Source: Smallanthus sonchifolius
Taxonomy: Eukaryota; Streptophyta; Magnoliopsida; Asterales; Asteraceae
Assembly (NCBI GenBank): GCA_023525975.1
Contig: CM042038.1
Span: 10,231,272 to 10,295,271, forward strand
DNA length: 64,000 nt
Reading direction: 5' to 3'
The notes below the pieces were generated by a model. The model had not been told where the DNA came from. It saw nothing but the letters and a program-made list of their open reading frames with translations, and ran no database searches. Below are positions 54,401 to 64,000 of the stretch, piece after piece. Positions within the stretch are counted from its first letter, which is position 1. Each line of letters opens with the position of its first letter. A program made the position numbers and the translations under genes.

Positions 54401-54880
54401 TTATATCGCCAGAACCAAACCAGGAACCGATTTTCCGACGCGATTTGAGAGACTACTCTCCCAAACGGAAGGGCAATGTAACGACGTAACGGAAACCGGT
54501 TTGGTAGAGTTAGTGAACCGAGTTACAGTGAGCGAAGTGTTGAAGTACTCCCGAACCTGTGTAATTATCCCATGCGAGTTCACGGTCCAAGCGTGAATCC
54601 AGAAGATATCACGCCGTTGATCGCAGCCTTCAACGATGACCGTAGATCCGAAGGCGTCAATCGAGTGAGGCACGAATTGGAAACAGTCGGAGATGTTGTC
54701 AGTTCCGGTAAGCAATCGCATCATAAACTGGTGAGACGGAGGGCCATGGAACCACCACTCGAGATCGGAGGCTAAGAGTTTGTTGACGACTTGAACGTCG
54801 CGAGAGCTTAGCGCATGGTATAGGGAGAGCACCACGCTCCCGTTTCCGGAATCCTCCAGAGGTTCTTGAAGGTTGGCCAG
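54401..54880 (-). CDS. WI12/SAG20-like wound-induced protein (NTF2/SnoaL-like fold), no upstream AUG
   Basis: The protein core is clear: SLYHALSSRDVQVVNKLLAS, then DLEWWFHGPPSHQFMMRLLTG, VEGCDQRRDIFWIHAWTV, GIITQVREYFNTSLTVTR, and the end SVWESSLSNRVGKSVPGLVLAI. It belongs to plant wound- and senescence-induced proteins with an NTF2-like fold, of unknown biochemical role. The first AUG is the MM of FMMRLL, which would delete the first helices and the WWFHGPP block. The frame upstream is open with no AUG to beyond 54960. I set the start at a CTG (54880-54878, G at -3 and +4) as a hypothesis. A distant 5' exon joined at TTACAG (about 54882) is the alternative. The coding part is otherwise intact. 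Confidence 0.8.
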   Translation of the reverse strand: MANLQEPLEDSGNGSVVLSLYHALSSRDVQVVNKLLASDLEWWFHGPPSHQFMMRLLTGTDNISDCFQFVPHSIDAFGSTVIVEGCDQRRDIFWIHAWTVNSHGIITQVREYFNTSLTVTRFTNSTKPVSVTSLHCPSVWESSLSNRVGKSVPGLVLAI

Positions 54881-54961
54881 TTCTGTAAGAGAGGTCGGAA
54901 AATTGATCGTTGATCGGAGGTCGGAAAATGGAGATGATGGAAGGGTTAGGGGAGGAGGGAA

Positions 54962-54969
54962 TTTTTATA
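54962..54969 (-). promoter_or_regulatory. TATA box of the WI12-like gene
   Basis: TATAAAAA on the minus strand, followed by a C/T-rich leader (CCCTCCTCCCCTAACCCTTCC), gives a likely transcript start near 54935. That leaves little room for an upstream AUG-bearing exon. Confidence 0.55.
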
Positions 54970-55019
54970 GGGGAGAGGGAAAGGGTAGTTTGGGAATTTA
55001 TGTGATGTAACCGTCCTGT

Positions 55020-55802
55020 GGTGGCGTGGTGAACGTGACCGCGGTCCCACTCTTACCTTTTTTCCATGTATCGTTTCAATAATATTTCTGGTTTTTAATA
55101 ATATTTATTCTTATCATGTCAACTTAATCGATTTGGTCATAGGTGTAAAACTTTAAATACTTTAATGAAAATTTAAAATAAATAATAAGTAGATTCAAAA
55201 TGGAAATACGATGTTTCGCTGTTGAAATCGTTTGAATTGATACCATCAAACTAAACTAAGTTTTCAAGAGTTTCCTTAAAAGTTAAAATACATTTTTTGA
55301 GCTCTTTGTTAACTTTTTTTTAAAGTTAATAAGTTAAAAGTTTGTTTGGATAAACTAAAAGAAGATAAAAAAATAGAAGACAAAAAGGAGTTTTCAAGAA
55401 GTAAGTGGAACCAATGGCGGACTTAGGTGGTGAGTGCGCGTTTCGAAATTATAATAGAACGCCATATAAAAAAAGTGGGGTGAACCCCCTGGAAAAATAG
55501 AGGGTGAATCCCTTCATCGACGGTGACATTATTTTGAAAAAATATCCTCTCTTCCTCATCTCTCTTTTCTTTACGTTACCATCGCCTAAAAGATGCCTTA
55601 TGAACAACATTTCTTTTTTCTCCCCTTCTCACATAAAAGGTCACTACGTTTCTACCGTCTGTGGCCACGATTGCAGCTCGAGCTTGGCTCTCCTCTCTCT
55701 CTCAACTGCGTCCGTGAGTGTCGAGATAGTTGATCTTGTTATGATTATACAATTAGAGATGAAACAATCTAAAATTTTAATATTCTTAAATCTAAACTTG
55801 TT
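55020..55802. other. Intergenic sequence
   Basis: A MITE-like edge (CCAATGGCGGACTTAGGTGG at 55413) resembles the CAGTGGCGGAG family. No gene is seen. Confidence 0.4.
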
Positions 55803-56035
55803 TTTTTGAACGGCGAACATTGAATGTTGTGACGTCGCACCCCCCGTCACATGGGAGAGCCTCGTCCAACTCTAGCCAAATGTTGTTTTAACCGGGCCCA
55901 CTTGACGTCAGAGTTGGAGAGCATCCAAGGAAAAATCTCACCCAATACGGCCCCTTCCGGGCTTGAGGGTGAGCCGAGGCTCGAACCCTGTATCGGCGTG
56001 GGTAAAACCCTGGTGCATCAGCCTAAGAACTAGGT
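55803..56035 (-). mobile_element. tRNA-derived SINE
   Basis: On the minus strand GGCTGATGCACCAGGG and GGGTTCGAGCCTCGG act as A/B-box-like motifs, and the copy ends GCCGTTCAAAAAAAC. The tail is the same as in the copy at 61186-61402. Confidence 0.6.
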
Positions 56036-56598
56036 CTCATTTGCATGCCTCAGAAATTAATGGTGGTGACAGGGATTAAACCGAGGTCTCTTAAAACTTC
56101 AGGACTCACCTCAACCAATACACAAAAACCTCATTTCCAAATCTAAATTTGTTACTATACACTTTTATTAGGAATGAAACAATCATTCAAATTTGAAGTC
56201 CTTTGAAAGTGACATGGAATGAAAGGCCACTCTTGCCAGCTATCAACCTTAAACGCTTCACTGTGTTTTTTGGAACACAGTATTTGATTTATCTTTCAGA
56301 ATTAGTTTTCAACAAGTCAATTATTTTTTTCATTAATTATGAACAGTTGTCATATTGGACTTATCTTTCAAAAATTAAATTCATAATTTACAAAAACAAA
56401 TAATGTATATATAGGATGACGACCGACACTCTGATCTATATCTACTCTTAAACTACATCAAATCCTAATCTATCTCAGGCTAACATTTGAACCTCAGTTT
56501 TCTTTAAAGAGTCTTTGACTTTTATCACTATGCTACCAACCCAAGTGGCAAAAACAAAACAAATAATGTTACAAACATCATTTTCATATTACATTAAA

Positions 56599-56640
56599 CT
56601 AGAAGAAGGCCCCGCGCGTTGCGACGGCTTTGGGGCGATA
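56599..56640 (-). mobile_element. 3' end of a second Helitron family
   Basis: The minus strand reads CGCAACGCGCGGGGCC, then TTCTTCTAG, then T. This is a GC-rich hairpin a few bases before CTAG, but with a stem unlike the CCGTGTAATACACGG family. The 5' end was not found. Confidence 0.45.
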
Positions 56641-56844
56641 ATACTAGCTTTTGCCCATGTGAGTTGCGGCATGTTAAACCACGGAAGAAACTAACGTCCT
56701 CAAAAGCTTATAGAGCAGGACCCAAACCTTTAGGTAAAATTACCTTGCACGAGTAGAGCGTATAAGATTTATGGTTATAAATTAAAACGTAAAAAAAAAT
56801 AGTATGAAAAACACAAAGTTATTTTTTTACATTAAAGTCCTTAA

Positions 56845-56945
56845 AACTTATAGACGGGAGGGGGAAGGGGAGGGGGTTACAGGTTTCGAACCTACGTCTC
56901 CTCTAAGGGCATAAAGCACGGATACCACTGCACCAACCAAACCTT
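56845..56945 (-). mobile_element. tRNA-derived SINE head
   Basis: TGGTTGGTGCAGTGGTATCC (A box region) and GTAGGTTCGAAACCTG (B box) lie about 45 bp apart on the minus strand, as in a tRNA. The 3' body is short. Confidence 0.6.
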
Positions 56946-56949
56946 TTGG

Positions 56950-57746
56950 TTTTCTTTGTAAACCCAAAAAGACTGAGAAAAATAAACAAAAGTAAGTAGT
57001 AAAGACTTGTACATCTTGCTTACTATTGCAAACTTTCTATATAACTTTCCCTCATAGTAAGAAGTTACATTTTAATATTATTTAAATACGAAAATTAAAT
57101 AAAAGAATATATTGTTCAACAGCAAAAGCAATTGCTTTATCAGGGAAGAGTTACCAACTATCATCTTATGGCACGTGATTTCATGTGTATTTTTATGCAA
57201 AAGGCTTTATGCAAATTACATTCGTTGATGCTCTGTTAAAGTGTGTTTTTAGGTATGAAAGTCGTATATTCTACATTAAGTATAGTAATACAAGTCATAG
57301 ATCATCACCAAATTTGGGACCAAAAAAAAAACCCTCAATTTGAATGGAAAACTCAAAACTTAAAACATTCTGAAAGAGTATGTAAGTATATGATTAGTTT
57401 TAGAATTTTCACAAGTTTGGGGTGAGTATGAGATTAAGTGATACCCGTTCGATTACCAAAACTCGTTTACCCGAATATAATAATATATTATACAATCTAA
57501 AGAAATATAATAGATAGTATGTTGAAGTTATTAGAAACTTAAAATTATAAAATTATTATAAATGTAGTTGAGTATTTAATATTTAAGGTGTGTTTTTGTC
57601 TTTTGAGATGAGTTTAAAATCGAGTTTCAGGTAATGCGTATAATTTTTTTTAATTACATAAGATAATAAATGAGTATACCCTTTAACCCAATGGGTATTG
57701 AGAAACGGATACCTGACGAGTGTGGGATACGATATTATAATCATAT
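56950..57746. other. AT-rich intergenic sequence
   Basis: Nothing recognised apart from low-complexity A/T sequence. Confidence 0.5.
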
Positions 57747-58051
57747 AGGGGAAGGATCAATAGAAAACCATAAAGTTAGGCGAAAACCTAGAAAACCACT
57801 AAAACAATGTGTAATTATATGGGTTACGTGCCGCAATTTTTTTGTTTTCTGTTTACGTATAACACTATGGGTTACGTATACGTAAGCCAATATTTAACTG
57901 ATTTTTTGGTACAAATGTGTAATATTACATTGATACTCTTATAAAAAATAAAAATAAAATAAATATTATTATATTATTGGTTAAAATTGGTTTTTTTTAG
58001 TGGTTTTCTCAGTTTTTGTCTAACTATTTGGTTTTCTCTGGAACCCTACCC
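57747..58051. mobile_element. Foldback MITE with 9-bp target duplication
   Basis: Perfect flanks TAATCATAT (57738-57746 and 58052-58060). Arms of about 60 bp are inverted copies (AGAAAACC, GTTAG, AAAACC and GAAAACCACTAAAA blocks). It is Mutator-like by its duplication length. The host sequence ACGATATTATAATCATAT is itself repeated once more just to the right. Confidence 0.75.
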
Positions 58052-58706
58052 TAATCATATATACGATATTATAATCATATATGAGAATGAGATTAATAAA
58101 ACATGTCTCATACCCGATTCATTGTCATCCTTAGCCCAAATAAAGGTATGATGTTATATGACGTACTATTGAATACGTAAATATTATATTAAAACGAGTA
58201 CCAGCAACTTTATAACATATGTAAAAGTTAGCAAAATCACGTGACTCCAATGTTTACTAGTTCTGTGCCTGATTGTATCAAACAGGTCCGACCTTTCTTG
58301 CTTTTAGAAATGTAAGTTATTAGTTGTCTTAGCTTTATACTCATATTTTATACGTTATACGTCCAAAAGGTACACAAAAATAATTGTCGGCTACACAACG
58401 TGACTCAAGCAAATTCAAGTATTCAACATTCAAATGAAGTAATTCAATGTTTATTAATACTGATATTATTTGCTTTTCATAATGATTATTTTTCATCATC
58501 ATTGTTTTTTGTTTATATTACTTTTAGTTTTCAAATATCTATTCTTGAAAACAAAATCACAAAATAATTTGAGATTTTTTAATCCAAATAAATCTTTAAT
58601 AATCTTTATTAAATAGCTAGTTACTACAAAAACACTTTACATAAAATATATATAATTGTATAGTATTTTTTATTGTTATGATTTTTTTGTTCTTATTTAG
58701 TTTTAA

Positions 58707-58733
58707 ATATATATATATATATATATATATATA
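58707..58733. repeat. (AT)n microsatellite beside a Helitron-like 3' end
   Basis: About 13 AT units. Just right of it, CTAG at 58735-58738 followed by AAGCTCGTGTTTTACA-like sequence is a decayed minus-strand Helitron 3' end. Confidence 0.7.
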
Positions 58734-59712
58734 ACTAGATTAGAAGCTCGTGTTTTACATATGTGTTGAATAAAAGAAATATGAAATAGGAACTAGAATA
58801 GATTTATATACTCTCTTTGTTGGTTTAGTATATCTAAATTTATGAGTTCATATTTATTTTTTAAATCCAAACCTCTTATCAAACGGAATGAAAATTATAT
58901 CTAAACATAAATCAAACGTATTAAATTCTTATTCCTTTGAAAAAGACAAGGAACTATTTGTAGGATTCCAAACTAATCTAACTATTGAATGAATCATTTG
59001 TGAATTATTTTGGGGAAAAATATAAAAATGGACATTAATCGACAAAAAATTATCAAAATGGACATTTAGCCGGTACTACGCCTGTTAATCCTTTGAATTT
59101 TGTCTGCTAAATGTCAATTTTGGTATTTTTCCCATTATTTTGACAGATGTTTATTTATTAAACAAATAAAGTAAATTGTTTTCCTAATTAAATGAATAAA
59201 CAAATTTTTTTATAACTATATATCTATAGTTTCACACCCCCTCTTTCACTTTATTGACATCCTTCTGGTGGCCGTCAATATAGATTTCGGCAAACCGATG
59301 ACTAATTCCATTCATGTTCCGACTAGTAAGGTAAACTTGTCGGAATTGTTGTATGATATAGAGATAGAGAAATATATACCAGTAGACCTATGTATTTGAT
59401 CGGTTTCACGTGTCATTTGTAAATTTTGTTATATGTTATATTGGTATCCGACACTTGAGTGATAACGTATATTTAAAGACGATGAGTCATGACACTTATA
59501 AATAAACATTGTGACTATATATTTTTTAAGGCCAAAACAAAACAAATTGAAGATGATCTTGGGTTTTTTTTACATGTTATATTGATATTATATATATGAT
59601 GCTTGAGTGACATCATTTATTTGTGTTAACTGGTTAATTGAGCTATTTTCTTTTAAGACGGGCACTTAGGCTACTTAAAATTGAAAGCTCATTAGGGTGG
59701 AGGGAGTTAATC

Positions 59713-59874
59713 CTTGGTAGTTTATAAATAGCCATCATAATGTTTAGTTAATCCAGTTTATAAGTTATAATGTTTATTTTAGAGTTTAACTTGGTAGTTT
59801 ATAAATAACCATCATAATGTTTAGTTAATCCAGTTTATAAGTTATAATGTTTATTTTCGAGTTTAACTTGGTAG
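59713..59874. repeat. 77-bp tandem repeat, about two copies
   Basis: CTTGGTAGTTTATAAATA starts at 59713 and 59790, and a third partial copy starts at 59867. The copies are nearly identical, so the duplication is recent. Confidence 0.9.
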
Positions 59875-59879
59875 TTTTT

Positions 59880-60624
59880 GTATTTGTTACTTTGTAGTGG
59901 TTATTTATTTTCCTTTATAAATTACTTTTAACATCCTCTAAATCTTGTTTACAAACTAAAATCACATCATTCTTAAGAAAACAAATCAATGCATCATGGT
60001 AGCACACTTTCAAATGGCATTCTCTTTCAATGTCTAATCCGACAAAACATGATCCATCAACTTCTTGACTATTAAGGTTTAATAATCCTCTTTCCTCTTA
60101 TCATTGTCATTGATATCGCATCATGTCAATTGCTATGATTTTAAGTTTCCAACATGGAGTGGGGTCTTAGGGAGACCTTTAAAATCAAAATATTAGAGTA
60201 AAACATTTAAAAGGTTAAAAACAAGTTCTTGTTAAAATTGAAATGCACCAAATTAAGTATTTTGTTAATTGCTAATACGAAATTACTAACTATCAAGGTT
60301 ATCACATGGTTGTGAGTTGAGACTCCTTAATGAGATAAGTTAGATTCAAATGAGAATTCTAAATATTTTGAAAACTCCATTTTAAATACAACACTGTTTA
60401 AAAAAAAGTTTTATATCAACGTGTTGAAAAAAAAATAACTACATGTTCCGTTTTAAAAAGAAAAGGTAACTACTAATTTACCATAGTTGTTAGAGAGTCA
60501 AATGACGATAACTATACGGCATCGTCTTCAACAATAAAGTTAGAAAACGTAGGGCAACCTACTTTTCATTTTTTTTAATTAAAACATGGGAGATACACAT
60601 TGCTATTACTACTATTAATAAAAA
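59880..60624. other. Intergenic sequence
   Basis: I see no gene or clear repeat. Confidence 0.5.
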
Positions 60625-61075
60625 TCTATATAAGTATCCCTATTCTAATAAAAAACTAAATTTTATGTCACTTGTCACTCTCACGTTTAATGTCACACTT
60701 TTTTCCGCCTCTCTCTTATTAAATACACCTCTTTTTTTTAATAATGATTTATATTTGAAGAAAAATATTAATTATACTAATAAAACACATTATTTTAAAT
60801 TATCTCTTATTTTAATAAACTTTAAAATTTAATTATGTATGTTTTGTTTCTAACTAAATAGTGATGTAAGTCAAATTATATTAAATAAAAATTAATGTAT
60901 TCAAACCGTGTAATATACGAGTTTTTAAGATATAAACGTTTTATTACTAAGTATATAGCGTTATATTTTATCAATCCGTGTAATACACGGTCTTTTTAAA
61001 ATACAAAATTTTTATTACTAAATATATAATATTTATATTTTATCAACCCGTGTAATACATAGAATTTTAAACTAG
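60625..61075 (+). mobile_element. Non-autonomous Helitron with three tandem 3'-end modules
   Basis: It starts TCTATATAAGTATCCCTATT after A and ends CCCGTGTAATACATAG then AATTTTAAACTAG before T. Upstream of the true end are two further hairpins, CCGTGTAATATACG (about 60907) and CCGTGTAATACACGG (about 60975), spaced about 70 bp. Its middle part is the uninterrupted relative of the element at 51352-52164. Confidence 0.7.
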
Positions 61076-61185
61076 TTAATAATAAAAATCTATATTAAAA
61101 GTAAAGGGTTGTGAACAATAATCGATAAGAAGCTATCACATGTTAGCATGTTATACATTTTTTATTTTTTTATTTTCATTGTTTT

Positions 61186-61402
61186 AAATTTTTTTTGAAC
61201 GGCAACACATAGATATCATATGATAATTGGGTTTCTTCGGGGCAACACCTACAACATCTAAGGCAGCCCACCACAGGAGGAACCTCTCAACTGGGTAAAC
61301 CCCATGACCTGGCCACAAACCCATTTTTTTGCTGTTGTCAGGATTCGAACCCAAGACCTCAACTATCGGAAGTCTTGGGGCTACCATTGCACCAAATGGA
61401 CA
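61186..61402 (-). mobile_element. tRNA-derived SINE, well preserved
   Basis: The minus strand starts near CCATTTGGTGCAATGGTAGC (A box) and has CTTGGGTTCGAATCCTG (B box) about 35 bp on. The body ends GCCGTTCAAAAAAAA. Confidence 0.75.
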
Positions 61403-61479
61403 ACAATATGTAAACCAATATTGGGGTGTCGGTTAGGTGGTAATTATCCACGTTTTGATATGGCCTTTTTTTTAAACTG

Positions 61480-61900
61480 AGTTGTGTACAAGCTTTTCAA
61501 GCACAAAGGTACAACTTTTCAAATCAACTATTATAAATACATTTGTTTAATTTTTTATAAAATTTCGAATACACCATTACAACCGTGGTTATTTTTATCT
61601 AAACATAAGGGCACAACTCCTCAAAACCCACTCATAATTTTTTTTTCTTATAACTTTTAAAATATTATGTTTTATAAAGTTCTTAATATACCGTTGTGAA
61701 TTGCTTATTTTCATCTGTGTTTTATTCAAAACCAAGTTTTGTGTGATAATGTACAAGTCATCGAAGTACAAACATAGAAGTCGTTAAAACAACTTCAAGG
61801 TTTCTTTTTGGTTATTTTTTTTTACTCTTACAACCTTTAAAATATGACGTTTTATTGAATTCCGGATTTGTCGTTGCGGCGTGCTTATTCTTATCAACGT
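61480..61900. repeat. Degenerate tandem repeat of about 150 bp
   Basis: Three decayed copies of one unit carry TTTATAAA(A/G)TT, an ACCATTACAACCGTGGTTATT-like block and CAAGT/CAAC words, near 61545-61600, 61665-61725 and 61840-61900. It is non-coding and TE-like. Confidence 0.5.
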
Positions 61901-62049
61901 TTCGACGTTAAATTTTTTTTCGCAGGATGAACACTAATATACAAATTGTCAAAATCGAGCTTTACAAATTTTAACACCTCGTCACTCGCAGTTTTCATCC
62001 ACCGGTTCTCTTTCAGTTTGCAAGCTTTATGAATGTAAAAAAATGAACA

Positions 62050-62357
62050 ATTACATATATATCCCTAAAACTTCATTAAATACATATACACCCAACTTAA
62101 AATTTTATTTACGTATATCCTTTTCATTAATTACATATATATCCAACTGGATAATGAAATCGATTAGAAACGGCGATGGATGTTGGAATCGGTCAGAAGC
62201 GGGAATCAGAAGGTTAGGGTTGAGATCGATAGAATAAGAATAGTCGTATTTTTTGTAAGTTTAAAAGGATAATTTTATAAAGAGGGGGTGTATGTAATTT
62301 AAATTTTGGGTTGGGTATATATGTAAGTAGGGTTGAAAACAGCGAGATATATGTAAT
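62050..62357. mobile_element. Foldback MITE
   Basis: The ends ATTACATATATATCCC and, inverted, ATTACATATATCTCGC start arms that contain ACATATACACCCAAC and its inverted relative. The central part holds the GC-richer 62160-62230 segment. The target duplication was not resolved. Confidence 0.6.
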
Positions 62358-62429
62358 CTACCTAAACAAAGTAGTTGTATGTTAGATCGAATATAATATC
62401 TAAAAATATGTTTTAATATACTGTAGCTT

Positions 62430-64000
62430 ACACTTTAAGTGTCACACCCACACAAAAGCGAAAACACGAGATCGTGATAAAACTGATTCATAACAATTCA
62501 TAAAGAGGAATACTAAGGAAATTCATATAAACCAAACCAATTGTTTACATAAGATTCAATTTCCAAATAACAAACCTAGTAATCAAGTTTTATTTTAAAT
62601 CTAGGTCTCTTGCATGCATCCTAGCGCAATCAGTTTACATGAAGCTTAGTTATCATTTCCTGAAAACATTCGAAAACGCGTCAACAAAAAAGTTGATGAG
62701 TTAATAGGTTTTGAAACCAAAGTATGTATGATAGAGTACAATTCATAAACAAGTTTAATATACAAGTATTGATAGAGTAAAGTTAATGTTTATGATGAGA
62801 GGGACTTTGATGAGTATGAATGATGAAACATGTATAAGCAATGAAAAAGGGGTTATGAATCTTACCTCGACATGGTATGACTTATACTTGAAATTGAACG
62901 TGTGAGTGAACATTGATGCCCTAACGTGTTAATATTCAAGTGAGTTTATGAATTTAAAGTTGTATTGATATAAGGGAGAGTTTATGAAAAAGGAAATAAC
63001 AAGGAAAGACTTATTGTATACCTAGAAAAATTTGTACCAAGTGTATAAGCGTTACACTTTACAAAAGGATTCCCAGGAAAGAGAACTAGAATACACGGAC
63101 ACACTTAAGTACCAAATCTTTCCTTAGCTAGAACCTTTCATGGATATATACATACTCTTGTCTCGCATATAATTCCATTAAAGGTCATCAAATTTACGTA
63201 TACGTAAATCGGGTATAAAACGGACTTTTTAGCGAAAATTGGTTAAACGAAAGAGGTGTAATTTTAAGTATTGAATTGAATTAACAATTTTGGCATACAT
63301 GTTGGTTATAAGTGTTGTATGAGAGTGTGTAATCATGAAATGATGATGATCATGCGATAATTGATTAAACGGTGTACAAAGTGGTAAGGTCAAATTTCAC
63401 AAAATGAAAGCATAACATAAGCATGTATTGAACACGTTGTTGAACATATAATATGAAATGAATTCCAATTACATTAAATCATGGAATAAATAAACGTACA
63501 AGTACGGAATATGAGAGATGTTACATTAAGTGTTTAAACCAAAGTTATTATCGGTCCACTATATACAATCACGCAATTATAATGATTGTTGGAGACTTGG
63601 ATGGAAACAAGTGTCAAATGCAAATTAATAAATATTTAGAAATTGTTTTATTTATTAACAAATATATGTATATAGTAGTAAACACATTATAGTTTCTAAT
63701 AGTTTTATAATTATTATCTCACTTGTTAAATTGCTAGTAGAGATTGTTTTTATCTTTTAAGGTTTAGGTTTATTGAGCATTTAAAACATGTATTTTTTTT
63801 GCATGTGGTTAGGCCGACCACCAAATTTTAGTACTATATGACATTGTAGCATATTAATCGACACGTATTCATTTTTAGCAAGACAAATTTAAGTAAAAAA
63901 GAAAAATATATCTATACACAAGGACATATAATGGTATGAATATTATTGGTTTTGTTGTATTACGAGGACTAAGTGAATGATTGAGTCATACTTATTAGCG
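62430..64000. other. Retroelement-like non-coding sequence
   Basis: GTGTCACACCCACAC near 62440, and CAACAAAAAAGTTGATGAGTT near 62683, are word types I associate with LTR regions of plant gypsy elements. No primer site, paired LTR or coding frame was found, so this is only a suggestion. Confidence 0.35.

Noticed and set aside
62043..62237. 64-codon plus-strand frame
   Set aside because: It lies inside the foldback MITE at 62050-62357.
1..64000. CRISPR array or bacterial-style operons
   Set aside because: No regularly spaced direct repeats with unique spacers, and the gene content is plant nuclear.

Overview
The window is plant nuclear DNA. Its genes have GT-AG introns and belong to plant families (DREB2/AP2, laccase, IMK2-type LRR receptor kinase, PRA1, WI12). 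The rest is AT-rich and packed with transposon debris. Non-autonomous Helitrons ending in a CCGTGTAATACACGG-type hairpin plus CTAG, copia LTR elements and hAT MITEs with AACCGG subterminal repeats suggest a eudicot, probably Asteraceae. The lineage is inferred from repeat style, not proven.

Layout. 1-1810: 3' half of a hAT transposon with a broken transposase. 2525-4905: a Helitron on the minus strand carrying enolase gene pieces with their introns. 5268-6360: LINE reverse-transcriptase remnant, split at its YADD motif by a hAT MITE. 6.4-9.5 kb: SINE-like and tandem repeats. 9586-11220 (-): DREB2-type transcription factor with a 23-nt first coding exon. 12.2-14.4 kb: hAT MITE, copia 5' fragment, PPR relic. 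14656-16947 (-): intact six-exon laccase. 17-28 kb: gene-poor, with MITEs, SINEs, Helitrons and two unrecognised small ORFs. 28695-35121 (+): sorting nexin 2, whose first intron holds a young gag-only copia element (30178-33012). 35341-38207 (-): IMK2-like receptor pseudokinase, convergent with the sorting nexin. 43174-43821 (-): PRA1 protein. 45194-45567 (-): small heavy-metal-binding protein in three short exons. 48227-49097 (-): Sel1-repeat protein. 49.2-52.7 kb: two foldback elements and a Helitron cluster with one Helitron nested inside another. 54401-about 54880 (-): WI12/SAG20-like wound-induced protein whose conserved N-terminus lies upstream of any AUG. 55-64 kb: SINEs, foldback elements, Helitrons and tandem repeats, with no gene recognised.

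The eight supported protein genes are unrelated in function and do not form a cluster or operon. The most interesting signals are the AUG-less conserved N-terminus of the WI12-like gene, the Helitron gene capture, the gag-only retroelement inside the sorting-nexin intron, the nested Helitron with an internal empty-site control, and a duplicated leader in the IMK2-like receptor. I found no convincing new biological system. All homology statements rest on reading the translations, without a database search.
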